DNA of 64,000 bases, from contig JAKSZP010006634.1 in assembly GCA_022478985.1 (NCBI GenBank), positions 176,387 through 240,386 on the forward strand. The letters run 5' to 3'. Below are positions 22,627-34,087 of the stretch, piece after piece (position 1 is the first letter of the stretch; every line of letters starts with the position of its first letter). The DNA comes from Massospora cicadina. Taxonomy: Eukaryota > Entomophthoromycota > Entomophthoromycetes > Entomophthorales > Entomophthoraceae. A program made the translations under genes and the position numbers. The notes under the pieces were generated by a model, which worked only from the letters and a program-made list of their open reading frames with translations, was not told the DNA's origin and did not search any database.

Positions 22627-23690
22627 TTATTTTATTATTAATACTCCATATTGTTGAGATAAAGTCATAAATGATGGTATTAACTGAGTATACTTGATTT
22701 CTAATCAAAGCAAGTGTATATAAATCTTTGACTAGTAACATCATCATTCAACACTGGAGAATTCTATTTTTGTTCTGAGATAGGGACAGGTATGCTATCA
22801 TGGGATTTTTAGTATTATTGAAGTAGAGGCTTAGAAGGCATGCCACATAAAGAACCACAACATTAGTGTTGCCTGGCCTAACCCGCCTCCCTAGCTATCC
22901 TTTATGACATTTTTAGCTATATGGGATCGCCCTTTTCCATAGTACATGATAAATCTTCTTTTTTTCACCCTTGAATGATAACACATGAGCTCAAAGCCTC
23001 ACAGAAAAGGGATAAGCAGGAGAAGCATTTTTAAAATTTTAGAGAATAAATGTAAATAGAGCTTATTTGTATCCATAACGCTGATAAAATTCTCTCCAAG
23101 TCTTACATGTGTAATTGATGTTCTGGTCTAGATGATAAATCTGATCATACTTGTGTATCATCATCTAATTGATTTTATTACTAGTAGTAGAATTTTGGTA
23201 TATATAAAAGAATCTACTGTTAAACTAATTGAATTATATCATTTTTTATATATAGCTAAAAAATATTTGCTTTCAATTTCATATCATTTGATTACTTCCA
23301 TACTTTTTTATCAGAGCGAAACACTTGTTCAAAATATCACAGACCTCAAATGGGAGTCAATTAACTCCTAACCAGCACTTCCAAGACAGTTAAATAGGTG
23401 TTTACATTTTGTCTACCAGAGGCCTCTACCGTAGCATTATTATATAAAGTAACTTATTGTCCCGTCTCCTGGTACATACTTTCTTTAAAAAGTGGGGTTT
23501 AAATGTATCTGGGGTTTTAAAAAATTTATTATCAGCTCATGGATTGAAAGAAAAATAGTTTAGAGCATTCGTTTTCACTGAATAATAGATATCTAGCTCA
23601 ACAAAACTAGCTTAACAATATAATATCACCTTAAGCTAGTCAGCATCATGTCCTTTGCTCGCTTAGCTTGGGTGTCTGGTGTGGGCAAGC
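22627..23690. other. AT-rich spacer
   Basis: No recognisable domain. A 79-codon frame at 23132-23371 is AT-driven and not supported as a gene. The stretch may be decayed interior of the Gypsy copy whose gag end lies at 23698-23889. Confidence 0.3.
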
Positions 23691-23697
23691 TTGCAAG

Positions 23698-23889
23698 TTA
23701 TGAGTTTTTGTAAACCAGATTTGACACCAAAGATGGGTTTAATATTGTAGTGAGGTTAAATAAAAATCTCAATGAGTGGCTGTTCACTTTCTTAGCGTTG
23801 GTAAAGTATATCTGGATAAAAGTAGGTTTTGCTCCACTTGAGATTCCTTCTGGGCACTCAGGTACCATTTTTATGATAACTTTGTGCAT
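23698..23889 (-). pseudogene. Gag fragment of an older minus-strand Gypsy (sister of Gypsy-2)
   Basis: The minus-strand frame contains ECPEGISSGAKPTFIQIYF followed by a SHSLRFLFNL segment. The same arrangement, more decayed, lies at about 37560-37700 (ECLEEIASRTRAIFI, then GHSLLN). The two therefore represent the same gag N-terminal part of two related elements. DNA similarity continues on the right into 23900-24160, matching 37740-37973 plus 39911-39960. It is a relic with no intact protein. Confidence 0.5.
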
Positions 23890-24149
23890 TGTATCCTATA
23901 CAAGATATAATGGTGACTAAATCAGCCTCTTCTTTATAAAGCTTACTCTCTGCTAGATGTCTTCTCTACAAGTTCATTTAAAATTAATATTCTGATACTG
24001 GTTAATGACGATACTTCTCTAACTAATCCCAGAATGGCTACTAAAATCCTTTCACTTTAACAAAAATGTGATAAATGCTAAGGAAACTTATGAATCTATA
24101 GTTAAAGATAATAATTAATACATTATTTTATTATATTTAGAATTCTAGT

Positions 24150-25000
24150 GATAATAAAGAGAGGAGATGAGAAATATGGAATTTGGATATTTTCAATGTT
24201 GGGACACAGGGAATCAAATCCTAACTGGCCCTATGCTGATTCAGGGTTCTGAAGCGCCTGGTGGGTTAATACGCCCTAAGGGGAGAAAAACTATAGTAGG
24301 ACTAAAGTATGTTAGAAATGATATTTATAAGGATAAAGTCTTGAAGTGTTTATAGTACTTCAATGCTAAAAGTGAGTTTAGATAGAGGATTCAGGAAAAG
24401 TGGAAGGTAGATAAGCAGAGGGTAGAAAAGTAGAAGGTAAATGAGTAGATGGTAGATAAAGAAGTTGCTAAGTGATGGATTCCTAGCTTGATGAAAATGT
24501 CATCTTAGGTTGTCAATAATAATTAATAAAATTAGATAATAATAAAATGAAATATTTGAGGTGGGTCAACCTTGGGATATTTATACCACAGCAAATCTTT
24601 TCTAGCCAGCACAGGTTTTAAACTCAAAATCTGCAATAGGGTGGAAACAGTTTTACCTGACAGGCTAGATAATAATAATAATAAAGGGTAAATTTTCCTT
24701 GGCTTAAGTCACTGGCAATTTTAATTTTTAAAATGACCATTTGGATTAATTTTTAAAAATTTAGAACAGTTAACTCATATAAATCACTATTAAGTATTAT
24801 TGGTGATGATCCCTAATACATTGAGTTAGCTCAACTCAAGAAAATGAATAACACAACACAGCATTCATTAATAAAAATTAATATTAATGAGTCAAACCCC
24901 TTGTAAGAGGATTCACCCAGAAGAGGGCGAATCACTACAGAACCACCTCCAAGCATTAGCTAGGGGTAAAGATCCAAGACATCTTTGTCCAATTAGGAAG
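24150..25000. repeat. Dispersed repeat, copy C (probable LTR part of an old Gypsy)
   Basis: This segment is repeated as copy D at 25870-26530 in the same orientation. Shared landmarks are AACTGGCCCTATGCTGATTCAGG / AACTGCCCTATGCTGATTCAGG, GTAGAAGGTAAATGAGTAGA, AATACATTGAGTTAGCTCAACTCAAG and CAGAAGAGGGCGAATC. Its left edge also matches 39911-39970. SINE S2 is inserted in copy C and absent from D. Position next to a gag fragment suggests an LTR. Confidence 0.55.
24546..24665 (-). repeat. SINE S2, minus orientation, inserted in repeat C
   Basis: It is flanked by the perfect 13-bp duplication TAGATAATAATAA (24533-24545 and 24666-24678). Read on the minus strand it keeps the head TAGCCTGTCAGGTAAAACTG, the T-arm-like GAGTTTAAAACCTGTGCTGG and the tail CACAGCA...GACCCACCTC-type end. 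The absence of this block from the sister repeat D gives an empty-site comparison. Confidence 0.7.
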
Positions 25001-25685
25001 ATTGGCGCCATCTGAATCTTCCAGCATAGTTTAGCATAGAAATAAGAAGCAATTAAAATTCTTTCGCTCATAGTTTTGCAAAAACAAAGAATAAACTGGA
25101 CATAGTGGGAGTAGTGTAGTCCAAAACTATAAAGCGGTGATCAAATTGTGAGATCTTATAAGAGGTATTCTTCAGTGTTGATCGCCAGTTAGAAACATAT
25201 GCAGCGCGGCAATTAAATACAGTGACTGATTAAAATCATTAGCATTTATTGCTGGCATTGCGTTGTTTGTTATCCTCAGCAACGATTAACCAGTAACCCT
25301 TATGCTTACTAATTCAATTGAATGGGGACCACTATTCAAACTATATCATATATACTGTATTGATTTTTCAGCTTTAATTACCTGTTGAAAAGTATACAGA
25401 AAAACATCAATGCTTGGCCCTGGAAACTTAAAGCTAGCTATTAGAGTTAGTAATTAAATATATATGGATGTGTTATTAATAAAAGGTCCCAGTTAGCAGG
25501 TTAAACCAGCGAAGTACAACTTTCAAAATGGCATAACCAGAATCATATCATCTGAAAACCTTAACTGATATACTCAGATATTGTATATAAGTTGGACTAG
25601 CTGTTAAAAACAATTAACTGGCACCAACAGGTTTAAATCCGCCGGTAAATAAACCAACTGATTCTTCTATGTTCATCCTGTGATT
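25001..25685. other. AT-rich spacer between repeats C and D
   Basis: No supportable gene. The flanking repeats suggest it belongs to the same old element. Confidence 0.3.
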
Positions 25686-25838
25686 GACCTCTTGAAAGCT
25701 GGTGCAGAGGCTTAGGGTCGTTGAGCCTGGTCTTGAGCGCTTGAAAGCTATCAAGGGCCAGGGTATTTCATCCTGGACTTGACTGCTTGATAGCTGGTGC
25801 AGAAGTCCAAGGTAGTTCATCATGTGGTTTGAGGCCCA
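25686..25838. repeat. Degenerate tandem repeat, three units of about 50 bp
   Basis: Units start CTTGAAAGCTGGTGCAGAGG, CTTGAAAGCTATCAAGGG and CTTGATAGCTGGTGCAGAAG. The first and third share the GCTGGTGCAGA core and the second and third share TTCATC(A/C)TG-type ends. Confidence 0.5.
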
Positions 25839-25869
25839 GGGTAATGATCGTCCTCCTCCTTCCTGGGTT

Positions 25870-27195
25870 GTAGTTTACATGAGGAGTTTGAGGCAACTGG
25901 TAGGGAGCATCATTTTTGTCAGGACGTGGGGTATTAAATACTAACTGCCCTATGCTGATTCAGGCTCTAAAGCGCACAATTAGTTAGTATGCCCTTAGGG
26001 CAGAAAAACCTACATTAGGACTGATAGATTATATGAGTAATAATAATTATTAGGATAAAGCCCAAAAGTCTCTATATTACTGAAGGCTAAAAGTGAGTTT
26101 TGATAGAGGATTTAGAATAAGCAGAAGGTATTATAGAAGAGGATAGATAAGTAGAAGGTAAATGAGTAGAAGATAGATAAGAAGTTGCTAAGCATTAGAT
26201 TCTTAGCTCAGTGAAAACTTTTAGCTTAGATTGCAAATAGTAAATATAAGTTAAATATTAATAATTAAAGGATTAAATTTCCTTCGGTTTAAGTCAACTG
26301 TAATTGTAAAAATCATAATATCTATTGGGATCAATCATCAACATATATAGAACAGAAAAAAATTTGAGTTACTTTTAATTATTGGGGGATGAACCCAATA
26401 CATTGAGTTATCTCAACTCAAGTCAATATGAAGCACAACTTTGCGTCAATTAACATTTGTGGTAATGATTAAAACTCCCAGTAAGAGGCTTCTTCCAGAA
26501 GAGGGCGCATCCTGGCAGTCTTGTGAATGTTTATCAGGATCCTGCGTCACTTGCTTCTTCATTTCTGATATTTTTTAGATCAGATTTGTAAGCTCCATGA
26601 TGTTGAAACTTCTTCTACCAGTTGATGTATTCTTACCAGGATGTTTATGCTCTCAAAGAACTCTGTTTCTTGATTAGAAGTGGAGTTTTTTGTTTGTTGA
26701 GTGGTTTATTTCTACTTTTATACTTGTTGTCATGGTTCAGTTAGTAAAGCCATCTAAAAACGTCTAGATTATAAGTATCATCTGTTATATGAATTGTTGA
26801 TCACCTAATATACCATAAATTTGGATATTGTTTTTAAGCAAACTCATATTATGTGGACATTGATCATACTATTGTCATTAGCGGCAATTGTCTGAGTACC
26901 TTCATCATTGGTGGGTATCAAAAATAGTTCATTCACCTCAGAGTATTAAGGAGCTTGATGTTTGCCATCAATGACTATTTTTTATAGCAGTTGAGGGGTA
27001 CAGAAGAACCTTAGACTTTATGAAAATTATCTTTATTAATATGGGGTATAAAGAACCTTGACTGTCCTTAACTTCAACTTTTAATCTATATTAAGCTAAG
27101 CTCTTGCATATTTTGGCTGCTTAATAAGTTACCTCTTAAGGCCAAGATATTGATATCAGATGTACTTGTGGCTTCATACTTGGCAATACACTTAC
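25870..27195 (-). repeat. Probable 3' (left) LTR of Gypsy-2, including repeat D
   Basis: The stretch 26545-27190 is similar to 39985-40528 plus 45820-45925, once LINE-B is removed from the latter. Examples are GTCATGGTTCAGTT, TTGATCACCTAATATA, AAACTCATATnATGTG, GCTTGATGTTTGCC, GCAGTTGAGGGGTACA and AAATGTACTTGTGG. One copy abuts the integrase end and the other the gag start of the same minus-strand element, as expected for an LTR pair. The right copy lacks about 640 bp of repeat D. Borders are approximate. Confidence 0.55.
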
Positions 27196-27229
27196 AATAT
27201 AAGAATTGGGGAAGTATAAAAAGTTGCCA

Positions 27230-28440
27230 TGCATTTAATTAACAGAATGCTGGTATCATCTACTTTAATGGATCACTCAGCTCCTTACTTGGCCAAGACA
27301 GTTCTGGTCCAGTCCAAATGGCTTGCAACTAATATGTCTGACTTCTTCTAGCATAATATAAAACCCTCTCACATATTTAAAGGGTTTTTGGTCTAGTACA
27401 CTTTGGCTCTCATCTTGGCTCTAACTAATAGTTAATTCATATTATTGGCTGCTTTCAACTTGATTTTAGATATCTCAACAGAAAATTTTTTCTGATAGTT
27501 ACCAGTGATTGAGTTCTTGTAGTCCACGTTTATGACTGGGGCTTGCAAGGTAGGTAAGGCGCTTCTCATCTGAATAGCACCTGTAATGGACGCATGTCTT
27601 TCATTCAGTGATAGTTAAGTCTGTAAGCAAGCGACGCAGAAGTTAACAACTGCCTATTTTTTTATTTCAACTCCATTCTCTCAAGTATTTCTCCTAAGTT
27701 TCCATTCATTTGTTCTACAATTCTATTTAATAAAGGTGTTTAGGGGATAATAAACTGCTGTTGCATCTCTATCAGGTCCAGCTTATTTTGTACCACACCA
27801 GAAACAAAGTTCATGACATTGTTTTAGACAGAACTTTAGGTCATCGATGCCTAATGATTACTTAGATAATTTAAATTACACACTTGATACTGCAGTATAT
27901 GTCTTCACCACCGCGACCTTTATTCTTTTGTTAAAAATGGTCTGGTTCTACAATGAAAAACTTGTTTTAACTTGAAGCCTTGTGTAGTGGTCCTATCATG
28001 CCAATTAACGCATTGTGAAAGAGCGATGAAGGTTGTATTGTCTAATACATGAATCTCTTCTCAAGAGATCTGAAACTTGCACATGAAACAAAGAATTCTA
28101 TGACATGATACACTTTATCTGATAAAGCCGCTTAGAAGCACATTTTATGTTATGCCTATGTTTTCTGGAATCGCCCATGACTAATATGCTTGTCAACCCC
28201 ATCACTAAGTCCTGTGATCATAAGTTCACATATAAGGGCAGCATTTTTTCTGTACCATCTTCTAATGACTTCCATCTATACGCTTGGTATTCTCAAAACA
28301 TCTTCTCAAGACAGTCTTTACCTTTTCAGTCTCATCTTGCCACAATTCTTTAGATATCCTATTGGATCAATTAAGTGATCACATTCATGTGCTTAAAGAT
28401 GAAACTCATAAGTAATCTAGACACCCTTCCGCGTTCAGAT
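27230..28440 (-). pseudogene. Integrase relic of Gypsy-2
   Basis: On the minus strand near 27760-27690, NTPLLNRIVEQMNGNLGEI lines up with the Gypsy integrase stretch around the catalytic Glu. Further on, near 27310, an IWTGPELS segment resembles the C-terminal KWxGPF motif. Stops and shifts occur every few dozen codons. Orientation and position match the other Gypsy-2 domains. Confidence 0.5.
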
Positions 28441-28449
28441 GTCTGCTTC

Positions 28450-28776
28450 TTAATTGATATATGATTTCAAAATTAAATCCTTGAGTTATACCGCCCATCT
28501 GACATTTATTTTGTTATGATTTTTCATGCTATGGAACTGGTGGATGGACGCGTGATCCTTCTACACTTCAAAGTTTATTTTGTATAGATAGGGTCAAAAG
28601 TGTTTACTTCTCATATTTTTCCAAGCATTCTTTCTCAGTAACTGTGTACTTCTTCTCTATTTGTATAATACTTTAATTTAATATTCAATGGGATGTTTAA
28701 TACTGTCTTAATCCATATGACCAATATTATCTGAGCCCAAAATTACTAGCATCTGTATTCAGATAAAACGTCTTTT
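28450..28776 (-). pseudogene. RNase H relic of Gypsy-2
   Basis: The minus strand reads LNTDASNFGL (28770-28730 region) and KKYTVTEKECLEKYEK, the two landmark motifs of Gypsy RNase H. The relic is cut at 28777 by the insertion of LINE-A, and the polymerase continues on the other side at 34088. Confidence 0.6.
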
Positions 28777-28889
28777 TTTAAATCCTGGATATGGGCACTT
28801 TTCTTTCTCGTTGCAAACACTTTTGCAACCTATTCAATTCAAGACTAAATCTAGTTTGATAATCTCACAGAGGAGATTAGTCTGCGCCC

Positions 28890-30304
28890 ATGTCTGGGAG
28901 CAGTTGGGCAAGCAAGGCAAGAGGAGCAGGCGGAAGGCCCGCAGCCTCCAACATTTGAAAATGCCCCAGAGAATCTGACGGAATAGACAAAAATCTCAAA
29001 AAACTGGCGGTCACAATTTCCCCGGAGATACTCATGTGGCAAGCATGATGCAACCACTACATCAACATGCCACACTCCCAGCCACTTTTGCCGGTGGAAT
29101 TTGGAGTCCGTGTGTATCTGGACATCCCAAAAACGGCCTTATGGGAAAAATTTTGTGAAGATGTACACAAAATTTTCCTGACAGCGGTGTACGTTGCACC
29201 TCACTCCATGTCGCACGGTTGCTGGACCTAGGTTTCAAAAGCAAAATAGCAGCAGACGAGGCTGCAGCGGTGTGCATAGTGGTTGACCTCCCCGAAGGGC
29301 AATGGGTCATCAAAACCAAATGCACCAGATGGACAAAATCAAATCAAATTTTCCTCACGTTTGACTTTTTGCCTACTATGGTAAAATGTAACATTTTAGA
29401 GCAACACCTGAAAGATGGTCTCACCGTATATGGCGAAATACAATCTTTTGAATTGCAACGTTTCACGCTGATGCCACACCTGTGCACTGGCAAAGCCATC
29501 GCAGTTCTGACCCCAACTGAGGAGATCGTGTAGGTCCTAACCCAGATCCCGCACTCCACCTTTATTGACATCGCAGGGCATACCACCCACCCATTCTGGG
29601 TAACCGTGGACAGCGCGCCCCCCATTTGCACCCACTGTGAAGTGTTCAGCCATAAGGCGCATGCATGCCCCATCAAGGAGGGCGTCACATTCCAAGAGCA
29701 CCTCTCGGCAGCCATGGCCAGCGGAGAGGCATACTATGAACCAACTGCAAGCACCAAGGAGGCTTTCCCGTGGGGAGCACAAGGCTGCTACCTATTGGTA
29801 AAGCCCATCTCCCCGCAGGAGCAGAAGAAGGCCAAGCAGGCCCATAGGGCCGCGGCCAAGGAAGCGGCCAAGGCCACCACCACCATCCCACACTCACAAC
29901 ACCAGGAGGACATGGAGACCTTCAGGGCAGAAGCGACTTGGGAATCCATCACTCAATCAGATTGGGAGGCCCATGCTGAGCGGGCCACTCAATCCAAGGA
30001 TCTGATGGGAGATTCAATCTCATTAAATCGCTGCACCCAAGCTCCGGTTGAAACTGACTTAGGACCTATCCCAACTGAAAAAAAATTTTTTGCCCCGCTT
30101 GATGGTGCACCAAACTTATCCGCACTGTAAAAATATCATCTGACGTCGGGAAAACAAAAAGTGAAGGCAAAAGCCAATGCAACTCTTTCCACAAAAATTA
30201 ACAAAAATCCCAATAGCGTTGCTGCTAACACCAACGCTGCTGTGAAAGCCTGTGGGGACCTTGAAGAGGCTGGTGGGCCTGGGGGCCCACCCCCTCGCAC
30301 CTAA
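28890..30304 (+). pseudogene. ORF1 of LINE-A, interrupted
   Basis: The ATG at 28890 (MSGSSWASKARGAGGRP) is supported by the same start in LINE-B. Lesions are TGA at 28956-28958, a one-base deletion near 29217 (CACGGTTGCTGG against GGTTGGCTGG in LINE-B), TAG at 29531-29533 and TAA at 30128-30130. The protein has an RRM-like segment from LDLGFKSK, through FLTFDFLP and ILEQHLKDGLTVYGEIQSF. A CCHC zinc knuckle ICTHCEVFSHKAHACP follows near 29626-29670, then a Lys/Ala/Thr-rich tail. It ends at TAA 30302-30304, only six bases before the ORF2 ATG and in the same phase. ORF1 proteins bind the element RNA. Confidence 0.8.
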
Positions 30305-30310
30305 GGTGCG

Positions 30311-33300
30311 ATGGGGGAAACCTTCACTCTAGGGACGCTGAATGTCGCCGGACTCAAGGCCTCCCCATCCTGGGCTTGGAAACTGAGTTTTTTACAACAT
30401 AATTTACCCGCGGATATCCTGGCCATCCAGGAGTCCCACGGTCCATGAGGTTCCAAAATAGCTTGGAAAACAATGCTTCTCCCATCCGTATCCTTTTGGT
30501 CAAAGCACTGTGGGGTGCTAATTCAGAAAAATAATTTTTTCAAATTCACATCCTCAGAAACATTCCTAAATGGCTGAGTGCTCATCGTCACCTTCTCGTG
30601 GGCCAACATTGTGCACGCAATCGTCAACATCTATGCCCTAAATGGTGCACACGAGCGTCAGGCATTTTTCTCATTGGTCAAATCCCTCCCAGTACCCCCT
30701 GATTCTTTCCTAGTTGGCGACATGAACTGTTGGCTAACCTCACCAACAGACCAGTGGCCGCCCTCACCCCACGCCCCACAGGGTCATGTAGAACTACATG
30801 TTCTAAAAGCCACCCTTGGGTTAATGGATGCACTGCCATGACATGCCCCACTGCTCGAGAACATGACGCGTCCCCACATCCACAACAGCCAACTAAGGTC
30901 CATGACCCGCATCAACCTTATTCTAACGCCGGCGAAATTCCAACCCCACATCTCCCACTTCAAAATAACAAAATTGGAATTCTCTGACCTTTGACTGGTC
31001 TTCATAATATACCACTTACCCGTCACAGTTGCAAAGGCCCCACATTGGTGCAAAATCTGCCCCCCTGAGCTCACGTCGCCAGGATTTTCCATGTAGGTGG
31101 AAGAGGCAACTTTGGCGAAATTGTTTGTTGCACCGTTTTGTGCAGACCCCATTTCCACATGGGCAACTTTCAAAGAGGACACCATACACCACTATCGCCA
31201 TCTCTCCTCCAGACGCTCACGAGCCACATTGGCGGTCATCTCGCGCACTCTGGCGGAATTGGCCCACTTGGAGTCCAACATTCCAGCCACAGGATACAGC
31301 CCTGCATGGGGCCGGAAGTGGGCAGAGGCAGCCACCCACCTCAACGTACTCGAAAGGCAACACAAACATCAGGTTTGTGTCCAATACAGGGCCACACGCA
31401 TCACTAAAGGCAACAAGTGCACCGCATACTTCTTTAAAAAAAATTTTGCACCATGCCAGAGTGTGGCCTGCACACAGGTGTGAAGATTGGATAATTCCAT
31501 TCTGGACACACCAGCTGAAGTGGCAATCAAAATGCAAAAATATTACTCCTAGTTATACTGAGCTGAACCAATTCAGCCGGCCAAAATGGCGGAATTTCTT
31601 AACTGAGCTCATATCTGCACCATTTTCCGATACCCAGAAATAATGAATTTAATTACTCTGAACGAATAATGGACAGCCATTTGCGGTGCACCAAACCAAA
31701 AATGCCCAGGCCCAGATGGCATTCCATATGAGTTCTACAAAAATTATTTTAAATATATATCCTCATTGCTGCTAGCCTCACTCAACCAAAGCCTGTTGGA
31801 AACGCGCCTCCTACCAGGAGGACATGAGGCCTTTACTGTCACACTCTTCAAGAAAGGGGATAAGCTTGACTTAGCCAACTGGCGCCCCATTTCTCTAACA
31901 AACACAGACACCAAAACTTTAACAAAAATCATGGCTAACCGTTTAGGGACTGTAGCATCTGCCACCATCTCCTCAGAACAATTCGGTTTCATCCCTAGAA
32001 GGTCGATTTGGGATAATGTGCACTCAGTGGATAATGTATGTCAGTCCACAGCCTCTGGGGCACTTGTATTCTTGGACCAACAAAAGGCCTATGATAGAGT
32101 AAACTGGGAATAACTTAGGGCCTGCCTCCATCAATTCCGCCTACCCCCCACTTCATAAACTGGGTAATGCTGCTCATGGAATCTGCAACAATGGCAGTGC
32201 GTGGCCCAGGCTTTCTAATGGAAGTAGTCCGCCCTCAAAGGGGCCTGCGACAAGGGGATCCCCTCAGCCCACTCTTATACAACTTCAGCCTTGACTCACA
32301 ACTGCAAAATGTGAATGCCCAACTCACTGGGGTCCATGTGCCAGACCAAACCCCAGTCAAGATGATGGCATTTGCAGATGATTGCGTGGTGGGGGTGTCT
32401 GATAACAAAGATGCACGCACGCTTGAAGCCCTCATCCAGTAATATTCCGGGTAAACAACGTGGCACTGAACGCCTCCAAAACTAAAATTATCCTCCTTGG
32501 TCAGTTTCAGAACTGCTGGGCCCCAGCAATTAGTTCCCAACCCGGCCCATCTGCTCGCCCACGTCCACGCCTTACTAACTCAACACACACCGCTCCACTG
32601 GTGCTCCCCTTTGTGCCACGTCCTACCATAGGACTGGTGCGTCATCTGGGCTTTTGGATGGAGGCAGGCGGATATGCGTCAGCAGTAATGGAGTGACATA
32701 TACTGGACAACGTGACGAAGCGAATCGCCTCTCTCAGAGCCCACCCTACTACCCTCACTGGCAGGGCTGTTCTTACCAACTCTATGCTCCTATCCAAAGT
32801 CTGGTTCGGAGCCCACGCCATCCCCTTCTCCCCAAGCTTCTTCAAATCCCTGTATGCTTTGCTGCAAGGATGGCTTTGGTCAGGCCGCCCTCCACCAGTA
32901 CGGCTAGAGGTCATGTTTGGCCCTCATCATCAAGGTGGCATGGGCCTGCTTGACTTCAAAGCCCATGCTGCCAAGATCCTGGGCACCTGGATCGCGGCCA
33001 TCACTGCTCCTACACTCCCATCCCAACACTGGTCCCGCGTGGCCTGCTCCAACTTCTCCTGAGCCTTGGGCCTCAACAATCCATCAAACCCCCACTCCCT
33101 GATGAAATACCTCGCATCACACACATCGGCCACAGGTCCTCACGGGACTAAAACCCACTACAAATGAATCCTACTCTCCATGCGAAGCGCAGAGTGGAGA
33201 ATTCATATTAGTGGACATACAACCCAAAGAGGCCGCACCTCTCCTCAGTTCACAAAAGAGGTACAGGGGCTACCCATCCATGATGGCGTGATCCCCATTC

Positions 33301-34071
33301 GACCCCAAGTCCTATCCAGGGTGGACTACCTGGACATGATGGACATCCCTTATTCCACTGAGACCCAAAAGACTATCTGGAAATACGCACACCATCCTCT
33401 GTTGTAGCCTCAAGTCCGCTCTCATGTGTGGCGCTGCCTGAGGCGGGTGTATCATACAGCTGAGCGCTCTAACGCTTTACATTCATCATGTGTCATGTGT
33501 GGCCAGTATGGAACGCTGTTTCACCGCCTGGAGAAGTGCCCCACCCCTAAAGTGATATGGCGCGAAGTCCAACGTCTGCTGGGCCAGGATCAAACGCATC
33601 CCTTCAGCCTGTCAAGAGATATGTTTGCTTCATCAATGGCCTCCCCCTTCCACCCTCCCTCCATGCTCTGGTGGTTGCAATCGCCATGTGGAATATCCAC
33701 ACGATTGTCTTGGATGCCATCTCTGGCTCCATCCCCACCCTCCCAGAAGCTGTCCACAGATTCCGGTCTCATTTGGTGGACCACTTTCAAGCGTGGATGT
33801 TTGGATATCTCCCACCGCGTCGCTGACAGCTGGTCTCCTCCTGGTTCCCAGTCTGGTTCATCAAATCAGACCCCTTCCTCCACACGTGCTCAATAGTGGC
33901 TACGGCCCCTTGACACGTTCCCTCCCCCTCCCCATAAGTGGCATTCCCGCTGGCAACAAGAGATAGCATCGCTTCTCTGGGGTGCCTCCCCTGGTACTAA
34001 GTTTGTTTTTCCTGAGACATCTTTGGAATTCTCCGTCCCATGGTCAGCCTTCCCCGCAATAAACTATAAAA
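30311..34071 (+). pseudogene. ORF2 (endonuclease, reverse transcriptase) of LINE-A, interrupted
   Basis: It starts ATGGGGGAAACCTTC (LGTLNVAGLKASP). The apurinic-type endonuclease shows N in LNVAG, E in ILAIQESH, GDMNCWLTSP and IYHLP. The SDH motif is damaged (SDL-stop where LINE-B has FDHQLV). The reverse transcriptase shows CPGPDGIPYEFYK, NWRPISLTN, GFIPRRSIWDN, FLDQQKAYDRVNWE, GLRQGDPLSPLLYN and the catalytic MAFADDCVVG near 32367-32400. The C-terminal part has CVMCGQYGTLFHRLEKC (C-x2-C-x8-H-x4-C) near 33494-33542. Stops include 30839, 31667, 32440 and 33824, all shared with LINE-B, plus several private ones. Reading continues to the 3' end with almost no untranslated tail. Confidence 0.85.
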
Positions 34072-34087
34072 TTTAAATCCTGGATAT

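Larger units (their letters stand above)
28793..34071 (+). mobile_element. LINE-A: full-length non-LTR retrotransposon
   Basis: It is flanked by a perfect 16-bp duplication TTTAAATCCTGGATAT (28777-28792 and 34072-34087). The copy shared with LINE-B starts at ACTTTTCTTTCTC (28797), so GGGC at 28793-28796 is extra. It has ORF1 (RRM-like plus CCHC) and ORF2 (endonuclease, reverse transcriptase, C-terminal CCHC-type zinc motif), and ends CAATAAACTATAAAA. Both ORFs are interrupted. It is GC-richer than the surroundings and sits inside Gypsy-2. Confidence 0.93.

Noticed and set aside
29344..29897. Long open frames on the minus strand inside LINE-A (and plus-strand mirrors in LINE-B)
   Set aside because: They are antisense shadows of the GC-rich ORF1 and ORF2; no start context, domain or independent conservation.
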